DNA of 56,656 nt. Origin: an uncultured Mucilaginibacter sp. (GTDB lineage: Bacteria; Bacteroidota; Bacteroidia; Sphingobacteriales; Sphingobacteriaceae). Location: assembly GCF_946481715.1 (NCBI RefSeq), contig NZ_CAMLOV010000012.1, forward strand, positions 1-56,656. Reading direction: 5' to 3'. A program made the translations under genes and the position numbers. Numbering within the stretch: the stretch's first letter is position 1; every line of letters starts with the position of its first letter. The notes under the pieces were generated by a model. That model was not told where the DNA came from. It made no database searches and worked only from the letters and a program-made list of their open reading frames with translations. This document shows positions 1 to 8,566 of this stretch, piece after piece.

Positions 1-642
1 ATATCCGGCAACATCATGCTGATGGGTATAATGCACCGTAATTAATTGCTGAAAACTTTTAAGCAGGCACTGGCCCTGTGTTACTTTACAATCTTCGCCA
101 TATTGATCGTTATAAAGCCTGCTGAGGTATATCACCAGCACCCGCAGCCAGGAAGTAAGCATTTGATTGTGGTAGCTTCCTGCCGCGTTAAACTCCGTGT
201 GCATTTTGCGTATTACGTCTTCAAGATAGGCGGTATCCTCCGGCGACAAAACCAATTCATGCGCATTTGCAGGGTTTTGAATGATAGGCAACTGCCGCAG
301 CATCCTGTTTTCTTCCAGCAGTAAAAATTCTTCGGTAAAATAGGTTACCCAGCCCTGCATGGGGCATATTTCCTCTTTTAGGTGTACCTGCTGTGGTATG
401 GTAAAGTAAAAGTGGCCAGGCTTTACTGTGTAAGGTATATCGTCTATCCAATGGCGGCTATTACCCTGCTCTACAAAGGCAAACAAATAGTAATCCTTTC
501 GATGCGGCATTAAAAAGCCGGGATCGATAATAGCTTCAACTCCGTCGGAGCGGCGCACCTGTATCATTACAGGCTGGCCATTATTATCCAACAACGGATA
601 ATTGGTGATCACATTTTTTTCGGGAGCGGTTAATACAGGCAT
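1..642 (-). CDS. AraC-family transcriptional regulator, N-terminal part (cut by window edge)
   Basis: The frame is open from an ATG at 642 to the first base of the window, giving 214 codons with no stop, so the 3' end lies outside. The protein starts MPVLTAPEKN. Its first ~130 residues read like an AraC-type cupin sensor domain, with motifs such as RHWIDDIPY and PGHFYFTIPQQVH. The next part (HNQMLTSWLRVLVIYLSRLY) resembles the helical linker that precedes the AraC DNA-binding domain. The helix-turn-helix itself would lie beyond the edge. It is on the same strand as the alpha-glucan genes that follow and could regulate them, but nothing here proves it. The family assignment rests on overall pattern, since the diagnostic HTH is missing. 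Confidence 0.7.
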   Translation of the reverse strand, partial: MPVLTAPEKNVITNYPLLDNNGQPVMIQVRRSDGVEAIIDPGFLMPHRKDYYLFAFVEQGNSRHWIDDIPYTVKPGHFYFTIPQQVHLKEEICPMQGWVTYFTEEFLLLEENRMLRQLPIIQNPANAHELVLSPEDTAYLEDVIRKMHTEFNAAGSYHNQMLTSWLRVLVIYLSRLYNDQYGEDCKVTQGQCLLKSFQQLITVHYTHQHDVAGY

Positions 643-772
643 AGCCTAAAATTAAAAAATGGCAGTGAGTACACCGCCATTTGTAAGTAAAATATAGTTA
701 TAGCCTATAGCAGTAACGATACCGCTATAAAGCATCTTCCTGCTGTTGCAATGCCTGCGTTGCAGCAAACAC

Positions 773-958
773 CTACATCAACTCCTTATCCTTTTTAACA
801 TGGTAAGCCTTATTGGCCATATAAAACAGCAGCACCGTGGGGATAATGTAAAATAAGGCCCCACTGTATTTTATATCGGGGTAAGTGGTTATGAGTTGGT
901 ACACCAGCAATGCCAATGCAACAATGCCGCCTACGAGGTATAAATAAAAAAACTTCAT
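773..958 (-). CDS. small two-helix membrane protein
   Basis: This 61-residue protein has two hydrophobic stretches, FFYLYLVGGIVALALLVYQL and GALFYIIPTVLLFYMANKAY, followed by a charged tail (HVKKDKELM). The topology suggests both ends in the cytoplasm. It starts 7 bp after the glgB stop on the same strand, so it is probably co-transcribed with glgB. I do not recognise a named family and infer no function from the sequence. Confidence 0.6.
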   Translation of the reverse strand: MKFFYLYLVGGIVALALLVYQLITTYPDIKYSGALFYIIPTVLLFYMANKAYHVKKDKELM

Positions 959-965
959 CCCGGTG

Positions 966-3128
966 TTATTTTGTTGTGGCTATTTTTTTAAATATGGCGG
1001 CACCCAATGGCGGCGCGGTTACCTGCATGGAGTTTTCTTTACCATGCCATGCTTCTGCGTCCGTTTTTATCGGGTTGTAATTGATCATGCCGCTGCCCCA
1101 GTATTGCTGTTGATCAGAGTTGAATACTTCTTGCCACTCTCCCGCTGCAGGTACCCCAATACGGTAGTTTTGATGCGGAACGGGTGTCATGTTCAGTACC
1201 ACAACCAAATCATTGGCAGGTTTTAAGCCTTTACGGGTGTAAACAATCACCGAATCGGCCATGTTGCTGGCATCTATCCATTCAAAACCCGTCCAATCGA
1301 AGGCTTTTTCGTAAAGTGCCGGCTCCGATTTGTATAGGGCATTTATAGCTTTCACCGCTTCTTTTATACCCTGGTGGCTGGTGTGCTCCAGCAGGTGCCA
1401 ATCTAACGAACGTTCGAAGCTCCACTCGCCTACCTGCCCAAACTCGGCACCCATAAACAGCAATTTGGTGCCGGGATGGGTAAACATAAAGCTGTACAAC
1501 AGGCGCAGGTTGGCAAACTTCTGCCAGTCGTCGCCCGGCATTTTGGTTAGCATACTGCCTTTGCCATAAACCACCTCGTCGTGCGAGAAAGGCAGCATAA
1601 AATTCTCGGTAAAGGCATATACCATTCCAAAGGTTAGCTGGTCCTGGTGGTATTTGCGGTGTATCGGGTCGTGCTGGAAGTAGTCAAGTGTATCGTGCAT
1701 CCAGCCCATCATCCACTTCATACCAAAGCCAAGCCCGCCGGTATAAACCGGGCGGCTAACACCAGCAAATGAGGTTGATTCCTCCGCGATGGTTTGCACA
1801 TCAGGGAAGTTGCTGTAAACAGCGGTATTAAATTCTTTTAAGAAGGATATCGCTTCTAAATTCTCGTTACCTCCAAAAACATTTGGCTCCCATTCGCCAT
1901 GGTTGCGCGAGTAATCGAGGTAAAGCATTGATGCAACGGCATCTACGCGCAACCCGTCGATATGATAGCGCTCCAGCCAGAACAGGGCATTGCTTATTAA
2001 AAATGCGCGTACCTCGTTGCGGCCGTAGTTAAATATGTACGATTTCCAATCCGGGTGGAAGCCCTTGCGCAGGTCTTCGTGTTCGTAAAGGTGTGTCCCG
2101 TCGAAATTGTAAAGTCCGTGTGCATCGCCGGGAAAGTGCGAGGGTACCCAGTCTAATATTACGCCGATACCGTTGGCGTGGAATTGCTCCACCAGGTACA
2201 TAAGGTCCTGCGGGGTGCCGTATCGGCAGGATGCCGCGAAGAAACCGGTTATCTGGTAGCCCCAGCTTGGGTAGTACGGGTGCTCCATTATCGGCATAAA
2301 CTCTACGTGCGTAAAGCCCATTTCCTTTACGTAAGGCACTAATTTTTCTGCCAGCTGGCGATAGGATAAAAATTCATCCGGGCTTTCGGGGCTGCGTGCC
2401 CAGGAGCCAATGTGCATCTCGTAAACCGAGTATGGTTTATCTAAAGCGGTATACTGGTAACGGTTGGCCATCCAGTCCTGGTCTTTCCATTCGTAAAAAG
2501 TATCAGCCACAATAGATGCCGTATGCGGAGGCAACTCCCAGCGCAGAGCGAATGGGTCGCTTTTTTCCAGCTCGGCGCCGTTGTGCGATTTGATGAAATA
2601 TTTATAGGTTTCGCCAACGCCTACATTTGGTATCCAGCCTTCCCAAATGCCCGAAGCGTCCCAACGGTAATTGAGTTGGTGCGAGCCGCGGTTCCAGCCG
2701 TTAAAATTGCCTATTACGGCAACATACTGGGCGTTTGGTGCCCAAACAGCAAAATAGGTCCCCACAACACCCTTGTATTCCAGCACGTGCGAGCCAAATT
2801 TTTCGTAAAGTTTAAAGTGTTTACCGCCTTTAAACAGGTCGATGTCAAAATCGGTAAAACGGCTATAGGGTTCAACTGCCTTTATTTCGGTATTGGCAGT
2901 AGCGTTTACAATGGTTTCCATTTTGGTTTTGGCTACCAGTTTTTTTGCGGGCTTTTCAGCGGGTTCAGTTGTTTTTTTTGCCGCTGTTTTCGGCTTTTTT
3001 ACTACCGGCTCTTCAGCTTCGGGAAATATTTTAGAGGCTTCGGCTTTTTTTGAGGCTTTTGGTTTAGCCGCTTTTATGGGTTTCGATTCGGATAATTCGG
3101 CACCGGTAATTTCTTTTTTCTTTGCCAT
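966..3128 (-). CDS. glgB: 1,4-alpha-glucan (glycogen) branching enzyme
   Basis: GlgB cuts alpha-1,4 glucan chains and rejoins them through alpha-1,6 bonds during glycogen synthesis. The 720-residue protein has an unusual Lys/Ala/Pro-rich N-terminal extension (about residues 1-85). A CBM48-like domain follows (FAVWAPNAQYVAVIGNFNGW, about 126-145), then the GH13 barrel. The catalytic signatures are visible: nucleophile D396 in DGLRVD, acid/base Glu in TIAEEST (449/450) and the transition-state Asp D517 in FSHDEV. There is no signal peptide, so it should be cytoplasmic. The low-complexity extension is not needed for the catalytic fold and is a lineage-specific oddity. A small membrane protein gene follows at 7 bp. 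Confidence 0.96.
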   Translation of the reverse strand: MAKKKEITGAELSESKPIKAAKPKASKKAEASKIFPEAEEPVVKKPKTAAKKTTEPAEKPAKKLVAKTKMETIVNATANTEIKAVEPYSRFTDFDIDLFKGGKHFKLYEKFGSHVLEYKGVVGTYFAVWAPNAQYVAVIGNFNGWNRGSHQLNYRWDASGIWEGWIPNVGVGETYKYFIKSHNGAELEKSDPFALRWELPPHTASIVADTFYEWKDQDWMANRYQYTALDKPYSVYEMHIGSWARSPESPDEFLSYRQLAEKLVPYVKEMGFTHVEFMPIMEHPYYPSWGYQITGFFAASCRYGTPQDLMYLVEQFHANGIGVILDWVPSHFPGDAHGLYNFDGTHLYEHEDLRKGFHPDWKSYIFNYGRNEVRAFLISNALFWLERYHIDGLRVDAVASMLYLDYSRNHGEWEPNVFGGNENLEAISFLKEFNTAVYSNFPDVQTIAEESTSFAGVSRPVYTGGLGFGMKWMMGWMHDTLDYFQHDPIHRKYHQDQLTFGMVYAFTENFMLPFSHDEVVYGKGSMLTKMPGDDWQKFANLRLLYSFMFTHPGTKLLFMGAEFGQVGEWSFERSLDWHLLEHTSHQGIKEAVKAINALYKSEPALYEKAFDWTGFEWIDASNMADSVIVYTRKGLKPANDLVVVLNMTPVPHQNYRIGVPAAGEWQEVFNSDQQQYWGSGMINYNPIKTDAEAWHGKENSMQVTAPPLGAAIFKKIATTK

Positions 3129-3266
3129 AGTCGGGTAGCGCCCTTAAGCACTTAGGTTAGTTGGTTGCAGGGATAATTCCTGTTGTTCAAATATATAATT
3201 ATTGAACATACATTAGCAGTAGTTGTTTATTTAAAACAAAAAAGAGAGTCAAATGAAGATGATTTA

Positions 3267-3305
3267 ACCGCAGAGGGCACAGCGTAAGCGCAGAGAGGCA
3301 CAGAG
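3267..3305. repeat. GCAGAG-type intergenic repeat
   Basis: A short purine-rich stretch repeats the words GCAGAG and GGCACAG twice (CCGCAGAGGGCACAG, then GCAGAGAGGCACAGAG). Similar strings are, from memory, scattered between genes in related Bacteroidota. There is no coding potential. It sits upstream of glgB on the opposite side from its coding region. Confidence 0.35.
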
Positions 3306-3321
3306 ATGGTATTCCTGATGT

Positions 3322-3681
3322 TTATTTACTACCCGCACCCCTATTTACTATATACCCACCCACAATAGAAACCGGCGCAAAAATAAACATGGCGAAGAGT
3401 TGCGTCCAGTGGCTACCGCCGGATAATGCCATAGAAATACCCGCAAAGGCAAACATCATAGCAGCCAGTATAAAATTTAACCCAAGCGTATTTTGCCTGG
3501 CGATGAGTTGCACTACTGCCCCTGCCAATATGGAAAAAAATACGCCGTAAGCTATGGTTACCAACTTAAAATTAAACGGCGCATCCTGGTGCGGATGATG
3601 GTGTGTTAAATTGAACAACAAAACCGAACTGATGGCAAACACCAGGTAACCCACAACAACCGATAAGATTTTTTTGAGCAT
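3322..3681 (-). CDS. small four-helix membrane protein
   Basis: This 119-residue protein has four hydrophobic segments: VVVGYLVFAISSVLLF, IAYGVFFSILAGAVVQLIA, LNFILAAMMFAFAGISMAL and LFAMFIFAPVSIVGGYIV. A His-rich loop (HHHPHQD, about residues 27-33) lies after the first helix. No family is recognised. It stands alone between the GH31 gene and glgB, separated from the former by a long inverted repeat and a terminator. Confidence 0.6.
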   Translation of the reverse strand: MLKKILSVVVGYLVFAISSVLLFNLTHHHPHQDAPFNFKLVTIAYGVFFSILAGAVVQLIARQNTLGLNFILAAMMFAFAGISMALSGGSHWTQLFAMFIFAPVSIVGGYIVNRGAGSK

Positions 3682-3784
3682 TTCGTTTTTTTTTCTTCAA
3701 ATATGGCGGATATTTTAATAGGGTGTTTGTTGAAAGTTGCGATTTGTGTGCGAATCATAACTATCAAACCCCGGCTTAACAACT

Positions 3785-3895
3785 CGTCATGCTGAATTTA
3801 TTTCAGCACCCCATATGCAAAGCCTGCAATATGCAAAGCGGATAAGTAGAGTGGTTACCTGTCTCGTGGGGTCCTGAAACAAGTTCAGGATGACG
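3785..3895. repeat. long inverted repeat, about 111 bp
   Basis: Two 29-nt arms at 3785-3813 and 3867-3895 are complementary at about 25 of 29 positions. The arms begin CGTCATGCTGAATTT and end CAGGATGACG. The spacer holds a smaller direct repeat (TATGCAAAGC and ATATGCAAAGC). The structure resembles the CGTCATGCTGAA...TTCAGCATGACG hairpins seen between genes in Bacteroidota and is non-coding. Confidence 0.65.
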
Positions 3896-3926
3896 TTGTT
3901 ATTGTTTCAATGCTTATAACGTTACC

Positions 3927-3952
3927 AAAAAAGGCCCCTTTCGGGGCCTTTT
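3927..3952 (-). terminator. rho-independent terminator of the GH31 gene
   Basis: Arms AAAAGGCCCC and GGGGCCTTTT enclose a 4-nt loop. Read on the minus strand, the stem is followed by a run of six T. It begins right after the GH31 stop codon and ends that transcript. Confidence 0.85.
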
Positions 3953-3953
3953 G

Positions 3954-6437
3954 CTATTTCAATATCTCTATCTGCTTAAAGTTTTTACTAAACTTAAACT
4001 CGTAGGTTTTATCGGAGTTTACCGATACCTCTTTTATCTCCTTGCCATCGGCTATGATTTTTGATGGTTTAAACGGCAAGCCGTTTATTTTGATGTGGTA
4101 GCCTTCGTAGCGCGGGGTGTATAAACCTTCCATGCTTTGTTTTATGCGGAGCGATTTGGCGGTTCCGTTTACGATGAATTTTTTCTCTAAATAGATATCC
4201 TGCTCGTAAGCAAAGGTTTCGCCATAATCTTCAAACAGGAAGGAGTTCACCTCGTAATCGCTGTAATAGATGTTCAGTTTCACTTCTTCTATCGGCTTTT
4301 CGCTGGTGTACTGCATTACCGGGTATTCCGGTATTACCGAACCTGCCTTTACAAACATCGGCATAGTATCAATCGGTGTTGCAACGTGTACTTCCTGCCC
4401 GCCTTCTACCATTTCCAGGCTCCAAAAGTGGTACCATTTGCCTTTCGGCAGGTACACCTTGCGGCTGGTTTGGCCGGGTTCTAATACCGGGCAAATAAGT
4501 ATTTTGTCGCCATAGGTAAACTCGTCCTGCCTGAAATGGTTGGCTAACGTTTCCTGCTCGTGCATTACCACAGGCCTCAATATCGGGAAGCCGTAACGGT
4601 GGTGCTCCCAAAATGCCGAATATAGGTAAGGCAGCAGTTTATACCGTAATTCTATAAATTTACGGTTGATAGTAGTAAATGGTTCGCCAAAGCTCCATGG
4701 TTCGCGCTCTTTGGTATCACCGGCAGAGTGTGCACGCATAAAAGGCGAGAATGTGCCCATTTGTATCCAGCGGGTAAACAGTTCGCCATCGGGCTCGCCG
4801 CTAAAACCGCCAATATCTGTCCCGCAGAAAGATATGCCCGATACTGATAATCGCTGCAACTGCACGTTACCAATTTTTAGGTGTTCCCACGATGCTACGT
4901 TATCACCCGTCCAAACCGAGGAGTAACGCTGTACGCCTGCATAGCCTGCGCGGGTGATAGTGAACGGGCGCTTGTTCTTCAGTTGCTTGCGCAAGCCCTC
5001 GTAGGTAGCGCGTACCATTTGCATACCGTAAACGTTATGCGCCTTGCGGTGGCTGCCACGGAAACCATCGTATTGGTGGCGCACATCATCAGGGAAGGTA
5101 CCCGAGCCAAACACGGCGGGCTCGTTCATATCGTTCCAAACGCCTGCTACGCCAAGGTCAACCAGTTCGTCAAACAAACCGCCCCACCAGGTACGTACTT
5201 CGGGGTTAGTAAAATCTGGGAACTGGCAACGGCCCGGCCATACGTGGCCTTCCATAAAGTAATCATCGCTGCGGCGGCAAAAATATCGGTTCTCCTTGCC
5301 CTCTTTAAATACCGAGTAATTATCGTCCACACGGATGCCCGGGTCGATGATCACAACTGTTTTAAAACCGTTGGCGGCAAGGTCCGCAATCATTTTACGC
5401 GGATCGGGGAAGTATTTTTTGTTCCAGGTGAAGCAGCGGTAGCCGTCCATATAATCAATATCCAAATAGATACCATCGCATGGGATCTTATTCTGGCGGA
5501 AACCGTTGGCTATCACCCTTACTTTATTTTCGGGATAGTAGCTCCAGCGGCATTGGTGGTAGCCCAGCGCCCAAAGCGGCGGCATAGGGTGTGTACCTGT
5601 TAGTATATGGTAATTCTTCACCACGTCCATCATGTGCGGCCCGTGGATGTAGTAGTATTGCAGTTCGCCCCCATCGGCCCAAAAACTGGTTTTGGTAGGG
5701 TCTTCCCCACCAAAATCGAAATGTGCCTTAAAGGTGTTATCAAAAAATATACCGCTGGCGATGCCATCGTTTACGCTGATATAAAAAGGGATAGAGCGGT
5801 ACAGCGGGTCCTGGTTCCAACCGTACGAGTAAGCATCGGTGTTCCAATTTTTTAAGCGCTTTCCGCGGAGGTTAAACTCGGTTGCCTTATCGCCCAGCCC
5901 GAAAAAGCTCTCTTCGGGCGCACAGGTTTTGGTGCAAAACACGTAGTAACCACCAAATTTTACGTTTTCTTCCCAGTGCATCGGCGCAGCATCACTGCTG
6001 GTGACGATACCATTGCTATCCGAAAACGAGATAAAGAAATCCTGCTTGCGTATATGGCAGTTTACCGCCTCGGTAGATACTTTAAACTCCAGGTCGGTTT
6101 CCGCGAGGCTAAACTTAACCTGTTTGGTTGGCAGTTCGGGTACGGCATAGCTAAATTCATCCAAAAAAACGCTGTGCGGGGCCAGGCGTATCCGTATGAT
6201 CTCTTTGGTAACAATGGTAACTTCTACACTTGCATCGCCATCGGTAAAAAAGAATTTATTGCCTTTTTGCTCTGCATGGTTGGGTACGCCCAGGTATTTT
6301 TTTACGATGGGTTTTATACCATCTGCGGGGTTATTTAAGTGGTGGAACTCCTCATCGTCCACAATCATATTTTCCTCTGCAACGAGTAATCTGGCCGTTA
6401 GTAGTTCGGGGTTCGGGTCAGGTACATTTTCTTTCAT
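3954..6437 (-). CDS. glycoside hydrolase family 31 alpha-glucosidase
   Basis: GH31 enzymes release glucose (or related sugars) from the non-reducing ends of alpha-glucosides. The 827-residue protein shows the family's N-terminal beta-sandwich pattern (ESFFGLGDKATEFNLRGK) and the barrel strand PPLWALGYHQCRWSYY. The catalytic nucleophile lies in the hallmark GVWNDMNEPAVF and the acid/base Asp in SVWTGDNVASW. The C-terminal beta domain starts near LPYLYSAFWEHH. There is no signal peptide, so it is probably cytoplasmic and acts on imported or glycogen-derived oligosaccharides with the neighbouring GH13 and GH65 enzymes. Exact substrate (maltose, isomaltose, nigerose, xyloside) cannot be read from the sequence. 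A terminator follows directly. Confidence 0.93.
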   Translation of the reverse strand: MKENVPDPNPELLTARLLVAEENMIVDDEEFHHLNNPADGIKPIVKKYLGVPNHAEQKGNKFFFTDGDASVEVTIVTKEIIRIRLAPHSVFLDEFSYAVPELPTKQVKFSLAETDLEFKVSTEAVNCHIRKQDFFISFSDSNGIVTSSDAAPMHWEENVKFGGYYVFCTKTCAPEESFFGLGDKATEFNLRGKRLKNWNTDAYSYGWNQDPLYRSIPFYISVNDGIASGIFFDNTFKAHFDFGGEDPTKTSFWADGGELQYYYIHGPHMMDVVKNYHILTGTHPMPPLWALGYHQCRWSYYPENKVRVIANGFRQNKIPCDGIYLDIDYMDGYRCFTWNKKYFPDPRKMIADLAANGFKTVVIIDPGIRVDDNYSVFKEGKENRYFCRRSDDYFMEGHVWPGRCQFPDFTNPEVRTWWGGLFDELVDLGVAGVWNDMNEPAVFGSGTFPDDVRHQYDGFRGSHRKAHNVYGMQMVRATYEGLRKQLKNKRPFTITRAGYAGVQRYSSVWTGDNVASWEHLKIGNVQLQRLSVSGISFCGTDIGGFSGEPDGELFTRWIQMGTFSPFMRAHSAGDTKEREPWSFGEPFTTINRKFIELRYKLLPYLYSAFWEHHRYGFPILRPVVMHEQETLANHFRQDEFTYGDKILICPVLEPGQTSRKVYLPKGKWYHFWSLEMVEGGQEVHVATPIDTMPMFVKAGSVIPEYPVMQYTSEKPIEEVKLNIYYSDYEVNSFLFEDYGETFAYEQDIYLEKKFIVNGTAKSLRIKQSMEGLYTPRYEGYHIKINGLPFKPSKIIADGKEIKEVSVNSDKTYEFKFSKNFKQIEILK

Positions 6438-6586
6438 AAAACTTTAAAGTTCAAGCCACTTTGTTAATTATTACTTAAACAAAGTGTACAAATTACATCA
6501 GCTAACAATCTTATCAGCTAATAAACGATTTATTACTGAATATTCAAGCCATAATTGAGCCAAAGTGTCAAATAGACAATATCATT

Positions 6587-8308
6587 TTAAAAATTCAAGA
6601 GCAATCCGCTTGTAGATTTTATATCTATATCCACGCCTGATGCTATATCAGCTGTTTTAAAGGTGGTTTTTGTTAATAAATCTGTAAAATTGGTATTTCC
6701 GTTCAAGTTAAATTGGTTTAGCAGATCAGCAGGGATATTTACACGGATGCTTTTTTCGGCACGGTTAAAATTCACCAGCACCAAAACCCGTTGTGTATCA
6801 GTATATCGCATATATATATACAATTTGGTATCGAAGCCGGGCTGGTGTTCGTTAGCTATCATCAGCTCATAAAATTGGCCAGTGCGCAGGGCTGCGTTAT
6901 TTTTCACCGTATTGAGCAGGTCGCTGTAAAATCTCCGTAGTGCCAGTTGTTGTACCGACAGGCCGCCCCCATCAAACCGGGAATTATTTACCCATTTTTG
7001 ATGCTCGGGCACGCCCCAGTAATCAAATATGGTGGTACGCCCATCGTCGCCGCTAAAGCCTTGCTCGCCCAACGCAGGCTCGCCTACCTCCTGCCCGCTG
7101 TATATCATCACCGGCCCATCGGCCAAAGTAGCGCTCACGATCATACCCGGGACCGCGTACCAGGCATCGCCGGCGAAGTATTGGCTGGCAATGCGCTGCT
7201 CATCGTGGTTTTCCATAAAACGAATCATGTGCCGGTCGATGCCTTTACAATGGGTGTTCCACACGGCATTGATATCCCAGGCAGACGACCATTCATCATT
7301 ACAGGTAAGCTTGCGGATGGCATCGTACAACCCCACCTTATCGTACAGGTAATCGAACCCGCCGTTGTGGATATAATTGTAGTACTGGTTTTTATCGTAA
7401 GCCTCGCCAATAAAAATAAGCTCAGGATGGCTAACCTTCAGTTTCGGGATAATCCATGCCCAAAACTCTACAGGCACCATCTCTATCATATCGCAACGAA
7501 AGCCATCTACCCCCATCTCCGCCCAATAGGTTAGGATATGGTGCATTTTATACCATAGCGGCGGCACGTGCCCGAAATAGGTTTTATTGCCATCGAGGTA
7601 GTAAACGCCGTAATTGAGTTTGATAGTCTCAAACCAGTCGTTTATGGATGGAGACGCGCTAAATACATCATTGCCGGTTGCTTTGGCGGGGTATTCTTCA
7701 AAATGCCCATCTTTTAGTGGCGATACAAATTCATCTCCGCCGGGGTTATAGCCCGCAGGTACCTTAAAATGCTGCCCGGGGATATAGTAAAAATCATTTT
7801 CGTGCGTAAAATCTTTGGTGCGGTCATCGTCTTCCCCAAAATCGCGTACGGCTTTCGGGCGCATGTCTGATGCATAGGTGCGCGCCACATGGTTGGGCAC
7901 AAAATCGATAATAACCTTAAGCCCGTTGAGGTGGGTGCGGATAACCAGGTCCTGGAACTCGTTGAAGCGGTTGTTTACATCTACAGCGAGGTCGGGCGCC
8001 ACATCGTAATAATCCTTAATGGCATAGGGCGAGCCTGCGCGGCCTTTTACCACATCGGGGTCATCGGTTTTGATGCCATAGGCGGAGTGGTCCGTCATGG
8101 TGGCGTGTTCTATCACACCTGTGTACCAAACATGGCTAAAGCCCATTTTACTGAGTTCTATCAGTGCCTTATCGGTAATATGGTTGAACTTACCGCAGCC
8201 GTTCTCTTCTATAGAACCATGCACCTTATTAGTGGTATTGGTGTTGCCGAAAAGACGCGGAAGCAGTTGGTAGATGATTAATTTATGATCGGGGTTGGAT
8301 GATTGCAT
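6587..8308 (-). CDS. GH13 alpha-amylase-family enzyme
   Basis: This is a 573-residue alpha-amylase-fold enzyme. All three catalytic positions are visible: nucleophile Asp in GVDGFRCDMIEM, acid/base Glu in LIFIGEAYDKN and the third Asp in FMENHDEQR. Region I is VIIDFVPNHVAR. There is no export signal, in contrast with secreted Sus amylases, so it likely acts on maltodextrins or glycogen in the cytoplasm. It lies between the GH31 and GH65 genes on the same strand. Gaps of 149 and 254 bp leave open whether they form one transcript. Specificity (amylase, maltogenic, transferase) is not determinable here. Confidence 0.9.
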   Translation of the reverse strand: MQSSNPDHKLIIYQLLPRLFGNTNTTNKVHGSIEENGCGKFNHITDKALIELSKMGFSHVWYTGVIEHATMTDHSAYGIKTDDPDVVKGRAGSPYAIKDYYDVAPDLAVDVNNRFNEFQDLVIRTHLNGLKVIIDFVPNHVARTYASDMRPKAVRDFGEDDDRTKDFTHENDFYYIPGQHFKVPAGYNPGGDEFVSPLKDGHFEEYPAKATGNDVFSASPSINDWFETIKLNYGVYYLDGNKTYFGHVPPLWYKMHHILTYWAEMGVDGFRCDMIEMVPVEFWAWIIPKLKVSHPELIFIGEAYDKNQYYNYIHNGGFDYLYDKVGLYDAIRKLTCNDEWSSAWDINAVWNTHCKGIDRHMIRFMENHDEQRIASQYFAGDAWYAVPGMIVSATLADGPVMIYSGQEVGEPALGEQGFSGDDGRTTIFDYWGVPEHQKWVNNSRFDGGGLSVQQLALRRFYSDLLNTVKNNAALRTGQFYELMIANEHQPGFDTKLYIYMRYTDTQRVLVLVNFNRAEKSIRVNIPADLLNQFNLNGNTNFTDLLTKTTFKTADIASGVDIDIKSTSGLLLNF

Positions 8309-8356
8309 GTATGATTAAAACTTTATTGACCGTATTATATTCTAACTTAGCGTTAA

Positions 8357-8566
8357 ATGAAAAAGCATTCCCTCCTTATCATAAGCCTTTTTGTATTGCT
8401 GTCTGGAATAAGCATGTTCATTTTTGGTGGCTCTATGTTTAGCTACCACGGGCCACCCCTAAGCAATTTTGTGAGCCACGTTGCAGAATACTCATTCTTG
8501 TTTTGCTTGCCTACAATTCTTTTAGGGCTTGCATTGTTAATATTTTATTTCAGGATGAGAGATTAA
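8357..8566 (+). CDS. small two-helix membrane protein, convergent with the GH65 gene
   Basis: This 69-residue protein has hydrophobic segments SLLIISLFVLLSGISMFIFG and YSFLFCLPTILLGLALLIFYF and a short charged end (RMRD). It runs opposite to its neighbours, and its stop overlaps the stop of the GH65 gene by 4 bp. A possible Bacteroidota promoter (TTG at 8326, TAACTTAG about 20 bp on) precedes its ATG. No family is recognised. The overlap with good topology supports a real gene, but its small size keeps confidence moderate. Confidence 0.5.
   Translation: MKKHSLLIISLFVLLSGISMFIFGGSMFSYHGPPLSNFVSHVAEYSFLFCLPTILLGLALLIFYFRMRD

Noticed and set aside
4881..5603. 240-residue plus-strand open frame inside the GH31 gene
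   Set aside because: It lies wholly opposite a well-conserved catalytic region, and its composition is that of a shadow frame.
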